A stretch of 64,000 nucleotides of DNA from Candidatus Skiveiella danica. GTDB lineage: Bacteria; Pseudomonadota; Gammaproteobacteria; Burkholderiales; Burkholderiaceae_C. Positions 54,559-64,000 of the stretch are shown in pieces. Below the pieces are notes generated by a model. The model was not told the DNA's origin. It did no database searches and saw only the letters and a program-made list of their open reading frames with translations. Within the stretch, counting starts at the first letter, position 1; each line of letters opens with the position of its first letter. Where the stretch lies: positions 434,001 through 498,000 of the forward strand of contig JADKHE010000001.1 of NCBI GenBank assembly GCA_016721925.1, written 5' to 3'. Both the position numbers and the translations under genes were made by a program.

Positions 54559-56640
54559 ATGCAGAACCCAACCCCCGAGTTTGCCCGCCAGATGGCCAAC
54601 GCCATCCGCATTCTGGCGGTCGACGCCGTTGAAAAAGCGAAGTCAGGCCATCCCGGCGCCCCCATGGGCATGGCCGACATTGCCGAGGTGCTGTGGAACC
54701 GCCACCTCAAGCACAACCCGGCCAATCCCCACTGGCCGGACCGCGACCGCTTTGTGCTGAGCAACGGCCACGGCTCGATGCTGATCTACGCGCTGCTGCA
54801 CCTTACCGGCTACGACCTGTCCATGGACGAGCTGAAGAAGTTCCGCCAGCTGCACAGCAAGACCGCCGGCCACCCGGAGTTCGGCATCACGCCCGGCGTG
54901 GAAACCACCACCGGGCCGCTGGGCCAGGGCATCAGCAACGCAGTGGGCATGGCGCTGGCCGAGAAGCTGCTGGCGGCCGAGTTCAACCGCGAGGAAGACG
55001 GCACGAGTTACGACATCGTCGACCACTTCACCTACGCCTTCCTGGGCGACGGCTGCATGATGGAAGGCATCAGCCACGAGGCGTGTTCGCTGGCCGGCAC
55101 GCTGCGCCTTTCAAAACTGATCGCGTTCTACGACGACAACGGCATCTCGATCGACGGCCATGTGGAAGGCTGGTTCACCGACGACACGCCGGCCCGCTTT
55201 GCGGCCTACGGCTGGAACGTGATCGCTGCCGTGGACGGCCATGACGCAGCGGCGCTGGACGCGGCCATCCACAAGGCCCGCGCCCAGGCCAGCCATCTCG
55301 ATGGCAAACCCACGCTGATCTGCTGCAAGACGGTGATTGGCATGGGCTCGCCCAACAAGGCTGGTACGCACGATGTGCACGGAGCTGCGCTGGGGGCTGC
55401 GGAAGTGGCCGCCACGCGAGAGGCGATGGGCTGGACGGCAGCGCCGTTCGAAATTCCGGCTGACATCGCGGGCGCCTGGAACGCAGTGGCGCGCGGCGTC
55501 GCGACCGAACGGGCCTGGCGTGAGAGATTCGAGGCGTATCGCTCACAGTTCCCGCTGGAGGCGGCGGAATTCGAGCGCCGCATGGCGGGCGATCTGAGTG
55601 AGGGTTATGCCAGCGGACTGGACGCCGCACTGGCGACGATTGCGGCGAAACCGGACGCGGTCGCCACCCGCAAGGCCAGCCAGAACGCGCTGGACCTGCT
55701 GGCGCCGCTGCTCCCTGAGTTCTTTGGCGGCAGCGCTGACCTGACCAGTTCCAACCTGACCAATTTCAAGGGCTGCGTGAAAGCGGGCCGCGACCACTGG
55801 GGCAATCACCTGAGTTACGGCGTGCGCGAATTCGGCATGGCCGCCATCATGAACGGCATCGCGCTGCACGGTGGCTACATCCCCTACGGCGGCACCTTCC
55901 TGACCTTCAGCGACTACAGCCGCAATGCCATCCGCATGGCCGCGCTGATGAAGCTGCGCGTGATCCACGTCTTCACACACGACTCCATCGGCCTGGGCGA
56001 GGATGGCCCCACGCATCAGTCGGTCGAGCACGTGCCTTCTTTGCGCATCATTCCCGGGCTGGACGTCTGGCGCCCGGCAGATGGCCTGGAGACAGCCGTG
56101 GCCTGGGCCTGCGCCGTGGAGCGGCGCGATGGCCCCAGCGCACTGGCGCTCTCGCGCCAGAACCTGCCACGCCTGACCGACGTGGCCATGGTGGGCAACA
56201 TCCGAAAGGGCGGCTATGTGTTGGCCGAACAGCCCAACCCGCAGGCGGTGATCGTCGCCACAGGCTCCGAAACCTCGCTGGCCATGGCAGCGCACCAGGC
56301 TTTGAGCGCGCTGGGCATTGCCACCCGGGTCGTCTCCATGCCTTGCACCAATGTGTTCGACCGGCAGAGCGAGGCCTACCAGGAAATGATCCTGCCGCTG
56401 GCCCTGCCGACCGTGGCGGTGGAAGCCGCGCACCCCGACTTCTGGCGCAAGTACGTGGGGCGCACCGGCGTGGTGGTGGGTATCGCCAGTTTCGGCGAGT
56501 CGGCCCCTGCCGGCGACCTGTACAAGCACTTCGGCATCACACCGGAGCGGGTGGTGGAGGCGGTGCGCACGTTGGTACACCGCGCAGCGCATCGGGGCGA
56601 GCAACCCTTGCCTGAGCACATCGTGCCGGGCACGCACTGA
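54559..56640 (+). CDS. cbbT: Transketolase
   Basis: A 693-residue TPP enzyme. N-terminal HPGAPMGMADIAEVLW, the TPP motif GDGCMMEGISHEACSLAG with YDDNGISIDG, and the pyrimidine domain GVREFGMAAIMNGIALHGG and FTHDSIGLGEDGPTHQ. It shuffles C2 units between sugar phosphates in RuBP regeneration. AGGGAG precedes ATG 54559. Confidence 0.97.
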   Translation: MQNPTPEFARQMANAIRILAVDAVEKAKSGHPGAPMGMADIAEVLWNRHLKHNPANPHWPDRDRFVLSNGHGSMLIYALLHLTGYDLSMDELKKFRQLHSKTAGHPEFGITPGVETTTGPLGQGISNAVGMALAEKLLAAEFNREEDGTSYDIVDHFTYAFLGDGCMMEGISHEACSLAGTLRLSKLIAFYDDNGISIDGHVEGWFTDDTPARFAAYGWNVIAAVDGHDAAALDAAIHKARAQASHLDGKPTLICCKTVIGMGSPNKAGTHDVHGAALGAAEVAATREAMGWTAAPFEIPADIAGAWNAVARGVATERAWRERFEAYRSQFPLEAAEFERRMAGDLSEGYASGLDAALATIAAKPDAVATRKASQNALDLLAPLLPEFFGGSADLTSSNLTNFKGCVKAGRDHWGNHLSYGVREFGMAAIMNGIALHGGYIPYGGTFLTFSDYSRNAIRMAALMKLRVIHVFTHDSIGLGEDGPTHQSVEHVPSLRIIPGLDVWRPADGLETAVAWACAVERRDGPSALALSRQNLPRLTDVAMVGNIRKGGYVLAEQPNPQAVIVATGSETSLAMAAHQALSALGIATRVVSMPCTNVFDRQSEAYQEMILPLALPTVAVEAAHPDFWRKYVGRTGVVVGIASFGESAPAGDLYKHFGITPERVVEAVRTLVHRAAHRGEQPLPEHIVPGTH

Positions 56641-56662
56641 AACGCTTCACCGGGTCGCGACC

Positions 56663-57358
56663 ATGTCCAGAGCTTTTGACCTGATGCTGTTTGACCTCGA
56701 CGGCACGCTGATCGAAACCGCGCCGGAAATCTGCGATGCGGTCAACGACACGCTGCGCCAGTTTCACCTGCCCGAAGTTTCCCAGCAGCAGGTCAACGAC
56801 TGGATCGGCCACGGCACGCGCACCCTGCTGATCCAGGCGCTCGCGTTTGCCGGTGACACCACGGTGGATACCGTGCGCCAGTCCGACAGCCTGGCGCTGA
56901 TCGCCGCGGAGTTCGACAAGCACTACCTGCGCCGCTGTGGCACGCGCAGCCACCTCTACCCGCAGGTGCGCGAGGTGCTGCAAGCCCTGCACGCCCAGGG
57001 CGTGAAACTGGCCGTCGTGACCAACAAGGAATCGCGCTACACCACCACGGTGCTCGACGCACACCAGCTTTCAGCGGTTTTCGACCGTGTGGTCAGTGGC
57101 GATACTTTGTCTGTGAAGAAGCCGGACCCGGCCGGCATCCACAGCTGCCTGACGCAGTTTCAGGTGGAACGCGACCGCACGTTGTTCGTCGGCGACTCGT
57201 CCATCGACGTGGCCACAGCGCGCAACGCCGGCGTACCGGTGTGGGTGCTGCCCTACGGCTACAACATGGGCGAGCCGATCGAGGCCTGCGCGCCGGACCG
57301 GGTGATCGCCGACTTCACCGCTTTGCTGGCAACGCTGACATCGCTGTCGCCCGCCTGA
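56663..57358 (+). CDS. cbbZ: Phosphoglycolate phosphatase
   Basis: A 231-residue HAD phosphatase. Motif I is LFDLDGTLIETAPE, motif II VVTNKES, motif III KKPDPAG, motif IV FVGDSSIDVATARNAG. It removes 2-phosphoglycolate made by RuBisCO oxygenation. Its position between transketolase and GAPDH is the usual cbb order in beta-proteobacteria. Confidence 0.95.
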   Translation: MSRAFDLMLFDLDGTLIETAPEICDAVNDTLRQFHLPEVSQQQVNDWIGHGTRTLLIQALAFAGDTTVDTVRQSDSLALIAAEFDKHYLRRCGTRSHLYPQVREVLQALHAQGVKLAVVTNKESRYTTTVLDAHQLSAVFDRVVSGDTLSVKKPDPAGIHSCLTQFQVERDRTLFVGDSSIDVATARNAGVPVWVLPYGYNMGEPIEACAPDRVIADFTALLATLTSLSPA

Positions 57359-57392
57359 ATTCCTTCAACTCGCTTTTTTCGGAATACGTGTC

Positions 57393-58403
<1,011 letters not shown>

Positions 58404-58423
58404 ACGGCGTAAGGTCCTCCGTC

Positions 58424-59617
<1,194 letters not shown>

Positions 59618-59649
59618 GGCTCTTGCGCAGGGCGGCTCCCACGATCCGG

Positions 59650-59700
59650 CGACTTCGGTTTTTGTAGCTGTATACGACCATTTGACGCTGGGATGATGCC
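59650..59700 (+). repeat. Dispersed repeat copy 7, between cbbK and cbbA
   Basis: TTTTTGTAGCTGTATACGAC followed by CATTTGACGCTGGGATGATG is a clean copy, nearly identical to that inside hscA. It is the second copy within the cbb operon. Confidence 0.75.
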
Positions 59701-59744
59701 AATTTGATTCATATTTTCCTTTTCTTTTCCTCTGGAGACACCTC

Positions 59745-60782
59745 ATGGCCCTGATTTCCCTTCGCCAAGTGCTGGACCACGCAGCCGAGCACGGCTACGG
59801 CGTGCCAGCGTTCAATGTCAACAACCTGGAGCAGATTCTCGCCATCATGGAAGCGGCGCAGGAAACCGACAGTCCGGTGATCCTTCAGGCCTCGGCCGGC
59901 GCCCGCAAATACGCCGGTGAAGCCTACCTGCGCCACATGATGCTGGCGGCGGTCGAGAGCCATCCCGACATTCCCGTTGTGGTGCACCAGGACCATGGAA
60001 CCTCCGCCGCGGTGTGCCAGCAGTCGATCCGCTCGGGCTTCACCAGCGTGATGATGGACGGCTCGCTGATGACCGACGGCAAGACGCCTGCCAGCTACGA
60101 GTACAACGTGGACATCACGCGCCGGGTTTGCGAAATGTCGCATGCGGTCGGCGTTTCGGTCGAAGGCGAACTGGGCTGCCTGGGCTCATTGGAAACCGGC
60201 GACGCGGGTGAAGAAGACGGCATCGGTGCCGAAGGCAAGCTCAGCCACGACCAGATGCTGACCGACCCGGTACAGGCGAAGGACTTTGTGGCGAAGACCG
60301 GTGTTGACGCCCTGGCGATTGCCATCGGCACCAGCCACGGCGCCTACAAGTTCACGCGCAAGCCCACCGGCGACATCCTGGCCATCGACCGCATTGCGGC
60401 CATCCATGCGCAGATCCCCAGCACCCATCTCGTGATGCACGGATCGAGCAGCGTGCCGCAGGAATGGCTGGCGATCATTCGGCAGTTTGGTGGTGACATC
60501 AAGGAGACCTATGGCGTTCCCGTGGAGGAGATCCAGCGCGGCATCCAGAGTGGCGTGCGCAAGATCAACATCGATACCGACATCCGGCTGGCCATGACCG
60601 GCGCCATGCGCCAGGTGTTTGCGCAACAGCCCAGCGAGTTTGATCCACGCAAGGCGCTGACGGCGGCGAAGAATGCGGCCCGCGCCATCGTCAAGACACG
60701 GTTTGAGGCGTTTGGCTGTGCGGGGCACGCCTCAAAGATCAAGCCGGTACCGCTGGAAGCGATGGCCAGGCTTTACAACTGA
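59745..60782 (+). CDS. cbbA: Fructose-bisphosphate aldolase, class II (CbbA type)
   Basis: A 345-residue zinc aldolase. Zinc-ligand His residues are in VVVHQDHGTS and further His in GTSHGAYKF and LVMHGSSSVP; catalytic Asp is in HQDHG. EGELGCLGSLETG is the family's conserved acidic site. It condenses triose phosphates to fructose- and perhaps sedoheptulose-bisphosphate. It is the last gene of the operon and converges with a minus-strand gene 28 bp away. Confidence 0.96.
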   Translation: MALISLRQVLDHAAEHGYGVPAFNVNNLEQILAIMEAAQETDSPVILQASAGARKYAGEAYLRHMMLAAVESHPDIPVVVHQDHGTSAAVCQQSIRSGFTSVMMDGSLMTDGKTPASYEYNVDITRRVCEMSHAVGVSVEGELGCLGSLETGDAGEEDGIGAEGKLSHDQMLTDPVQAKDFVAKTGVDALAIAIGTSHGAYKFTRKPTGDILAIDRIAAIHAQIPSTHLVMHGSSSVPQEWLAIIRQFGGDIKETYGVPVEEIQRGIQSGVRKINIDTDIRLAMTGAMRQVFAQQPSEFDPRKALTAAKNAARAIVKTRFEAFGCAGHASKIKPVPLEAMARLYN

Positions 60783-60810
60783 GGTCCGTCAGGCCGTCCT
60801 GTCGCAAGGG

Positions 60811-61302
60811 TCAGTCCTGCGCCAGCAAGGCGGAACCCCGCTGGCGGAACTGCTCGGCTTTCTTCTCATCGATGGAAAGCCGGATCAGCTTGTGGCAGCG
60901 CTCCAACGTCTGAACCAGCGCGTCGTGCTCATCGCCCGAATCCTGAAGGCGTTGCACCACGGCACCTGAATGGGCGCCGAGCAGTTCCTGCGCGAGTTGG
61001 ATCAGCGCTTTCTTCGGTGAGATGGTGACCGGGGCTTGCGAAGGAATGGGTGGTGCATCGGACGCTATGGCGCCGGGCGCATTCGTCGTTCCGACGGCTT
61101 CGATCAGACCATTGCGCTCCAGCCACTCCAGGTGCTCCTTGCATTCGGAAATGAACGAACACTTCTGCAGCAACTCGGAGCAACGTGTCTTTCCGTCAAC
61201 GAGAATCAGGATGGACCGCACCTTCTGTGGCACTGCGGCCGTGCGGTGCGTCAGCTCTTCGAGGCCTTTGCGTGTCTTGGCGTAGATGACAGCACCGTTC
61301 AT
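60811..61302 (-). CDS. Hypothetical protein, possible winged-helix N-terminus
   Basis: A 163-residue soluble protein I do not recognise confidently. The first 70 residues (YAKTRKGLEELTHRTAAVPQ, RSILILVDGKTRCSELLQKC, HLEWLERNGLIEAVG) have the look of a winged-helix domain. A Pro/Ala-rich linker and a C-terminal helical region (RLQDSGDEHDALVQTLERCH) follow. It starts 6 bp after the small membrane-protein gene, so the two form an operon. Confidence 0.65.
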   Translation of the reverse strand: MNGAVIYAKTRKGLEELTHRTAAVPQKVRSILILVDGKTRCSELLQKCSFISECKEHLEWLERNGLIEAVGTTNAPGAIASDAPPIPSQAPVTISPKKALIQLAQELLGAHSGAVVQRLQDSGDEHDALVQTLERCHKLIRLSIDEKKAEQFRQRGSALLAQD

Positions 61303-61308
61303 GAGGCG

Positions 61309-61608
61309 TCAGCTGGTGAGTTCTTCGATGATGCGAAAGATCAGGCGCACGGTGATCAACACGTAGATGGCGCCAAAGAAGAAGATCAGCGCCACGATCA
61401 GGTTGATGATATTGGCTGGCAACATCGTGAAAAAGGGCGTCACGAAGTAGCCCACGGTGAACAGCGTGACCAAGACGGTCAGGAGGCGCCACTGTTTGCC
61501 CACCACGCCGCCAGGAATCTTGCTGCGCAGGGTGAACACCATGTACAGGCACACCAGCATCACGGCAATGGCCGCGACGTTGATGACCGAGATCAGATTG
61601 GCTTGCAT
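61309..61608 (-). CDS. Small integral membrane protein of unknown function
   Basis: A 99-residue protein with three predicted membrane helices (LISVINVAAIAVMLVCLYMV, RLLTVLVTLFTVGYFVTPFF, NIINLIVALIFFFGAIYVLI). No family recognised. A GAGGAAAG Shine-Dalgarno lies upstream on the minus strand. It is paired with the hypothetical winged-helix-like gene. The 174 bp upstream, before the FadL gene, contain only a GGCGGGC/GCCCGCC hairpin (about 61679-61703) without a T-run. Confidence 0.7.
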   Translation of the reverse strand: MQANLISVINVAAIAVMLVCLYMVFTLRSKIPGGVVGKQWRLLTVLVTLFTVGYFVTPFFTMLPANIINLIVALIFFFGAIYVLITVRLIFRIIEELTS

Positions 61609-61782
61609 GTCGCTTTCCTCGTTTCAGTGTCAGGACGCAGACGCACCAGCATCCGTCCCGGGAAGATGGTCCTTCAAGTGGCGGGCGCGTCGTGGACGGG
61701 CCCGCCATCACAGGGCTGCAAGGTCATCCCGGCAGCCTGGGTATCGGTTGGCCCGGATCGCCATTCCGGGCAGGAGACCGAA

Positions 61783-63084
61783 TTACCAGCGCCAGGCGTA
61801 CTGGACGCCGATCGAGTTCTGGGACATGGAGATGGTCTCCGTGCCGCCGGCGCCCGGCCCCATCATCGCGTTGAACATGGAACTGCCACTCACGGACTGC
61901 TTGGGCGCATACATATAGGCGAAGGTCAGTTCCGATTTCGGAGAGAACGCATAGGTGCCGCCCAGCGTGAAGTGCGATGTGGTCACTCCTGGGGCAACGA
62001 TGTTGAAGGTTACGTCCGCCGACGGAACCGGATTGGTTCCGACATTGACCCCCGCGCGCAGCGTCCATTGCGGCGTGGCCTGCCATTCGGCGCCAACCTT
62101 CCACACATTGACGTTCTTCCAGCCGAAGCCAGGGCCACTGGAGCCGCCAAGGCAATTGGCATAGTTGCCCATCATGCAGCCGCCGATGTTGGAGCTGGGA
62201 TTGCCCACGGAGGGGACGCCGGCGTAGTTGATTCGCTGATAGTCAACGGCGATCAACAGGTCGGGTGTAGCCTTGATGCTGGCGCCCAGCGCGTAGTTCT
62301 CGGGAATGTCGAACTTGCCGCTCTCGGCAAACAGTCCGGAGTACTTGTCGAACTTGCTCATGGAAACCTTGGGCGAATAGGAGGCGCCCAAGGAGATCTT
62401 GTCGGTGACCTTTCCGAGGTAACCCAGCCGCACACCCAAGCCCGTGCTGCTGTCGGTGTTGTTGTTGGTTAGGTTGTTGGGCGCCAGCGACGCCTGGCTG
62501 AACGCCTGCAGTCCGGTGGCTCCGAACTGCTGGTACACGAACAGCAACGAAAGGCCGATGGCATTGTCCGGATTCAGCTTGTAAGCAATGGTCGGAGCAA
62601 AGATCAACTGGGACATATTGATGCCGAGATTGCCGGATCCGCACAGCACGTTGGCAGGGCCTTGTCCACAATTGATCTGGCCGCCAGGGTAGTCGGTGTT
62701 CATGCCGCCGTTGCCGTAAACCGTGATGCCCGCGCCGATCTTGTCGTTGATCACGGCGTTGTACCCGAATTCCGGAACCCAGAAGGTGCCATGACCGCTG
62801 TCGACGCTCGCGTCAAGTCCGTACATGCTGCCCGTGCGGGACATGCCGCGATCGGGCATGAAGACATCAAGGCCAGCGTCAACCCGATTGCCTGCGAACG
62901 CGGCGATGGCCGGGTTGTTGGCGCCGGCGAAGGCGTTGTTGGTCTGTGTCAGGGACGTGCCGCCCATGCCCTTGGCTTTCATGCCGTAGCCGATCGGGAA
63001 ATAGCCATCGGTGGCATATGCCGAACCGGCGGCCATTAGTGCGCACAAAGGCGTCAGGACAAAGAGTTTCCGGGATACTTTCAT
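61783..63084 (-). CDS. OmpP1/FadL-type outer membrane transport protein
   Basis: A 433-residue outer-membrane beta-barrel. The signal peptide ends GSAYA; the mature start TDGYFPIGYGMKAKGMGGTS and NNPAIAAFAGNR are the FadL/TodX plug features. Extracellular loops carry Cys pairs (INCGQGPANVLC; GCMMGNYANC) that may form disulfides. The C-terminus ends in aromatic WRW, the usual outer-membrane insertion signal. It imports hydrophobic compounds such as fatty acids or hydrocarbons. It follows the Rieske-fusion gene with a 106-bp gap. Confidence 0.92.
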   Translation of the reverse strand: MKVSRKLFVLTPLCALMAAGSAYATDGYFPIGYGMKAKGMGGTSLTQTNNAFAGANNPAIAAFAGNRVDAGLDVFMPDRGMSRTGSMYGLDASVDSGHGTFWVPEFGYNAVINDKIGAGITVYGNGGMNTDYPGGQINCGQGPANVLCGSGNLGINMSQLIFAPTIAYKLNPDNAIGLSLLFVYQQFGATGLQAFSQASLAPNNLTNNNTDSSTGLGVRLGYLGKVTDKISLGASYSPKVSMSKFDKYSGLFAESGKFDIPENYALGASIKATPDLLIAVDYQRINYAGVPSVGNPSSNIGGCMMGNYANCLGGSSGPGFGWKNVNVWKVGAEWQATPQWTLRAGVNVGTNPVPSADVTFNIVAPGVTTSHFTLGGTYAFSPKSELTFAYMYAPKQSVSGSSMFNAMMGPGAGGTETISMSQNSIGVQYAWRW

Positions 63085-63190
63085 GATGATCTCCGATAGT
63101 TATGGCAGGGAATGCACGGGGTTTTCACAGGGGGGTGATCGGTGGAAAAAGGGGGTCGGTGCCGGGGCGGGGTGAAAGTGATCAAGGCAC

Positions 63191-63829
63191 TTACCAGAAA
63201 GCCAGCAGACGTCCTTTGACAACTTTGGATTCGATGCGCTTGAGCGGGCTATTGCCTTTCTTGATACAGGCCCCAGTATGGGCATTGAATTCCCATTGGT
63301 GTTTGGGGCAAATCAAGGTTTCCCCATTCAGGGCCAGTTCAGGGATGTCCGTGCTCTGGTGCGGGCAGCGGCTGTCAAAGACCTCAAAAATCCGCTTGTT
63401 GCGATAAATGAAAAGGCCGCGGCCTTCGCACTCGGTGCGGGTGACCTCGCCGTCCGAAGCATCCTTGCTGGCCATCACATCGCGCCATCGCGCTGGTTCC
63501 GGTGCGCTCTGCGTGATGACGTCAGGTGCAAAGCCGGGAATGTCCATGTCCAGAATGATGTCGACAGCCCAGGTGATCTTGGCCAGCCCCAGCGCCGGGA
63601 ACGCCATCAGCAGCGCGTCCAGAACTTCCATGGGGGTGCAGCCTTCTCGCAGGGCACGGCCCAGGTACTGGCGAAAGCCGCGGTCCGTCTGGGAATAGAC
63701 CTTCGTGATGACCGAGATCAGGTTTCGCGTCTTGGGGTCCAGATGTTTGCCCGTCTCCTTGAGGAAGGCAAAGTAATGGCTGACGGTTTCAGGCCGTGTC
63801 TTGATGAGATAGTTCAGTGCGTCACTCAT
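63191..63829 (-). CDS. Carboxymuconolactone-decarboxylase-like/Rieske fusion protein
   Basis: A 212-residue two-domain protein. Residues about 10-105 resemble the CMD/AhpD fold (ETVSHYFAFLKETGKHLDPK, REGCTPMEVLDALLMAFPAL) but lack the AhpD CxxC pair, so peroxidase chemistry is unlikely. Residues about 110-212 are a Rieske ferredoxin domain, with [2Fe-2S] ligands Cys155/His157 (CPH) and Cys174/His177 (CPKH). Such fusions are uncommon; the role is unknown. Its ATG overlaps the stop of the universal stress protein gene upstream. Confidence 0.88.
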   Translation of the reverse strand: MSDALNYLIKTRPETVSHYFAFLKETGKHLDPKTRNLISVITKVYSQTDRGFRQYLGRALREGCTPMEVLDALLMAFPALGLAKITWAVDIILDMDIPGFAPDVITQSAPEPARWRDVMASKDASDGEVTRTECEGRGLFIYRNKRIFEVFDSRCPHQSTDIPELALNGETLICPKHQWEFNAHTGACIKKGNSPLKRIESKVVKGRLLAFW

Positions 63830-64000
63830 GGATTCCGGTCCCTTGGAGTTTGAAGATTCAGTACCAGCACCGGCTGCTCGGAAAGCCCCATGACCTTCTG
63901 GGCCACGCCCCCCACCAGCGCACGGCCGATTCCCCGGTCGGTGCGGCTCGCCATCACGATGAGGTCCGCACTGCTGGCCTCCCGGGCTGCCAGTAGCTCC
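63826..64000 (-). CDS. Universal stress protein, UspA family (partial, C-terminal part)
   Basis: Only the last 58 codons lie in the window. They encode ELLAAREASSADLIVMASRT, GRALVGGVAQKVMG and SEQPVLVLN, matching the C-terminal part of UspA proteins, including the G-x2-G-x9-G(S/T)-type ATP site in degenerate form. Stop TGA overlaps the ATG of the fusion gene, so they form one operon leading into the window. Confidence 0.85.
   Translation of the reverse strand, partial: ELLAAREASSADLIVMASRTDRGIGRALVGGVAQKVMGLSEQPVLVLNLQTPRDRNP

Noticed and set aside
61036..62472. 478-codon plus-strand frame over the hypothetical gene and the FadL gene
   Set aside because: It crosses two better-supported minus-strand genes and lacks recognisable motifs.

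Overview
The window reads as a GC-rich chromosome segment of a betaproteobacterium, most likely Burkholderiales, family Comamonadaceae (Rhodoferax/Hydrogenophaga-like). This rests on the protein families (form II RuBisCO with CbbQ/CbbO, betaproteobacterial isc order, intracellular PhaZ with a Cys active site) and on a short dispersed repeat of a kind I associate with this family. I see no phage, transposase, integrase, plasmid or CRISPR genes.

Layout. 1-10.3 kb: mixed housekeeping genes (partial YdjM-like membrane protein, Nudix hydrolase, YbjQ, SLC13 transporter, DUF2252 protein, a protein with a histone-like N-terminus, BaiN-type flavoprotein, dusA, a carboxypeptidase lipoprotein, a TMEM175-type channel). 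10.3-18.4 kb: propionyl-CoA to succinyl-CoA operon (mutase, MeaB, carboxylase beta and alpha, VOC epimerase) divergent from a GntR/FCD regulator. 18.5-23.3 kb: a three-subunit 2-oxoacid oxidoreductase (FAD/Fe-S subunit, alpha, beta) behind an FNR-type box. 23.4-27.6 kb: CBS protein, stand-alone RnfB-like ferredoxin, PHA depolymerase, aspartate/aromatic aminotransferase. 27.7-36.4 kb: uvrB, the iscRSUA-hscBA-fdx operon with an IscR site, dnaQ, tRNA-Val(CAC). 36.8-43.3 kb: sulfur cluster (fccAB, diheme cytochrome c, YeeE/YedE transporter, metallo-beta-lactamase-fold protein, thioredoxin-fold protein, FNR-type regulator, rhodanese). 43.4-60.8 kb: Calvin cycle, with cbbM-cbbQ-cbbO on the minus strand, an ethanolamine-permease-like gene, cbbR, and a nine-gene plus-strand operon cbbYEFPTZGKA. 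60.8-64 kb: a two-gene unknown module, a FadL-type porin, a carboxymuconolactone-decarboxylase/Rieske fusion and a partial universal stress protein.

How it fits together. The 36.8-60.8 kb half looks like a sulfur-lithoautotrophy block: sulfide oxidation by flavocytochrome c feeds electrons to c-type cytochromes, and a complete Calvin cycle gene set with its own regulator lies alongside. The 10-24 kb part meets at succinyl-CoA: propionyl-CoA is carboxylated and rearranged to succinyl-CoA, and the neighbouring 2-oxoacid oxidoreductase probably interconverts 2-oxoglutarate and succinyl-CoA with low-potential electrons or NADPH.

The most notable observations are these. A dispersed repeat occurs in at least seven copies: one lies in frame inside hscA, one forms the end of dusA, and two lie inside the cbb operon. 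A near-palindrome is shared by the cbbM and cbbR/cbbY promoter regions. A long inverted repeat separates cbbM from cbbQ. Three single-base frameshifts in otherwise intact genes (korA, fccB, cbbE) lie at short G or C runs and look more like sequence errors than decay.
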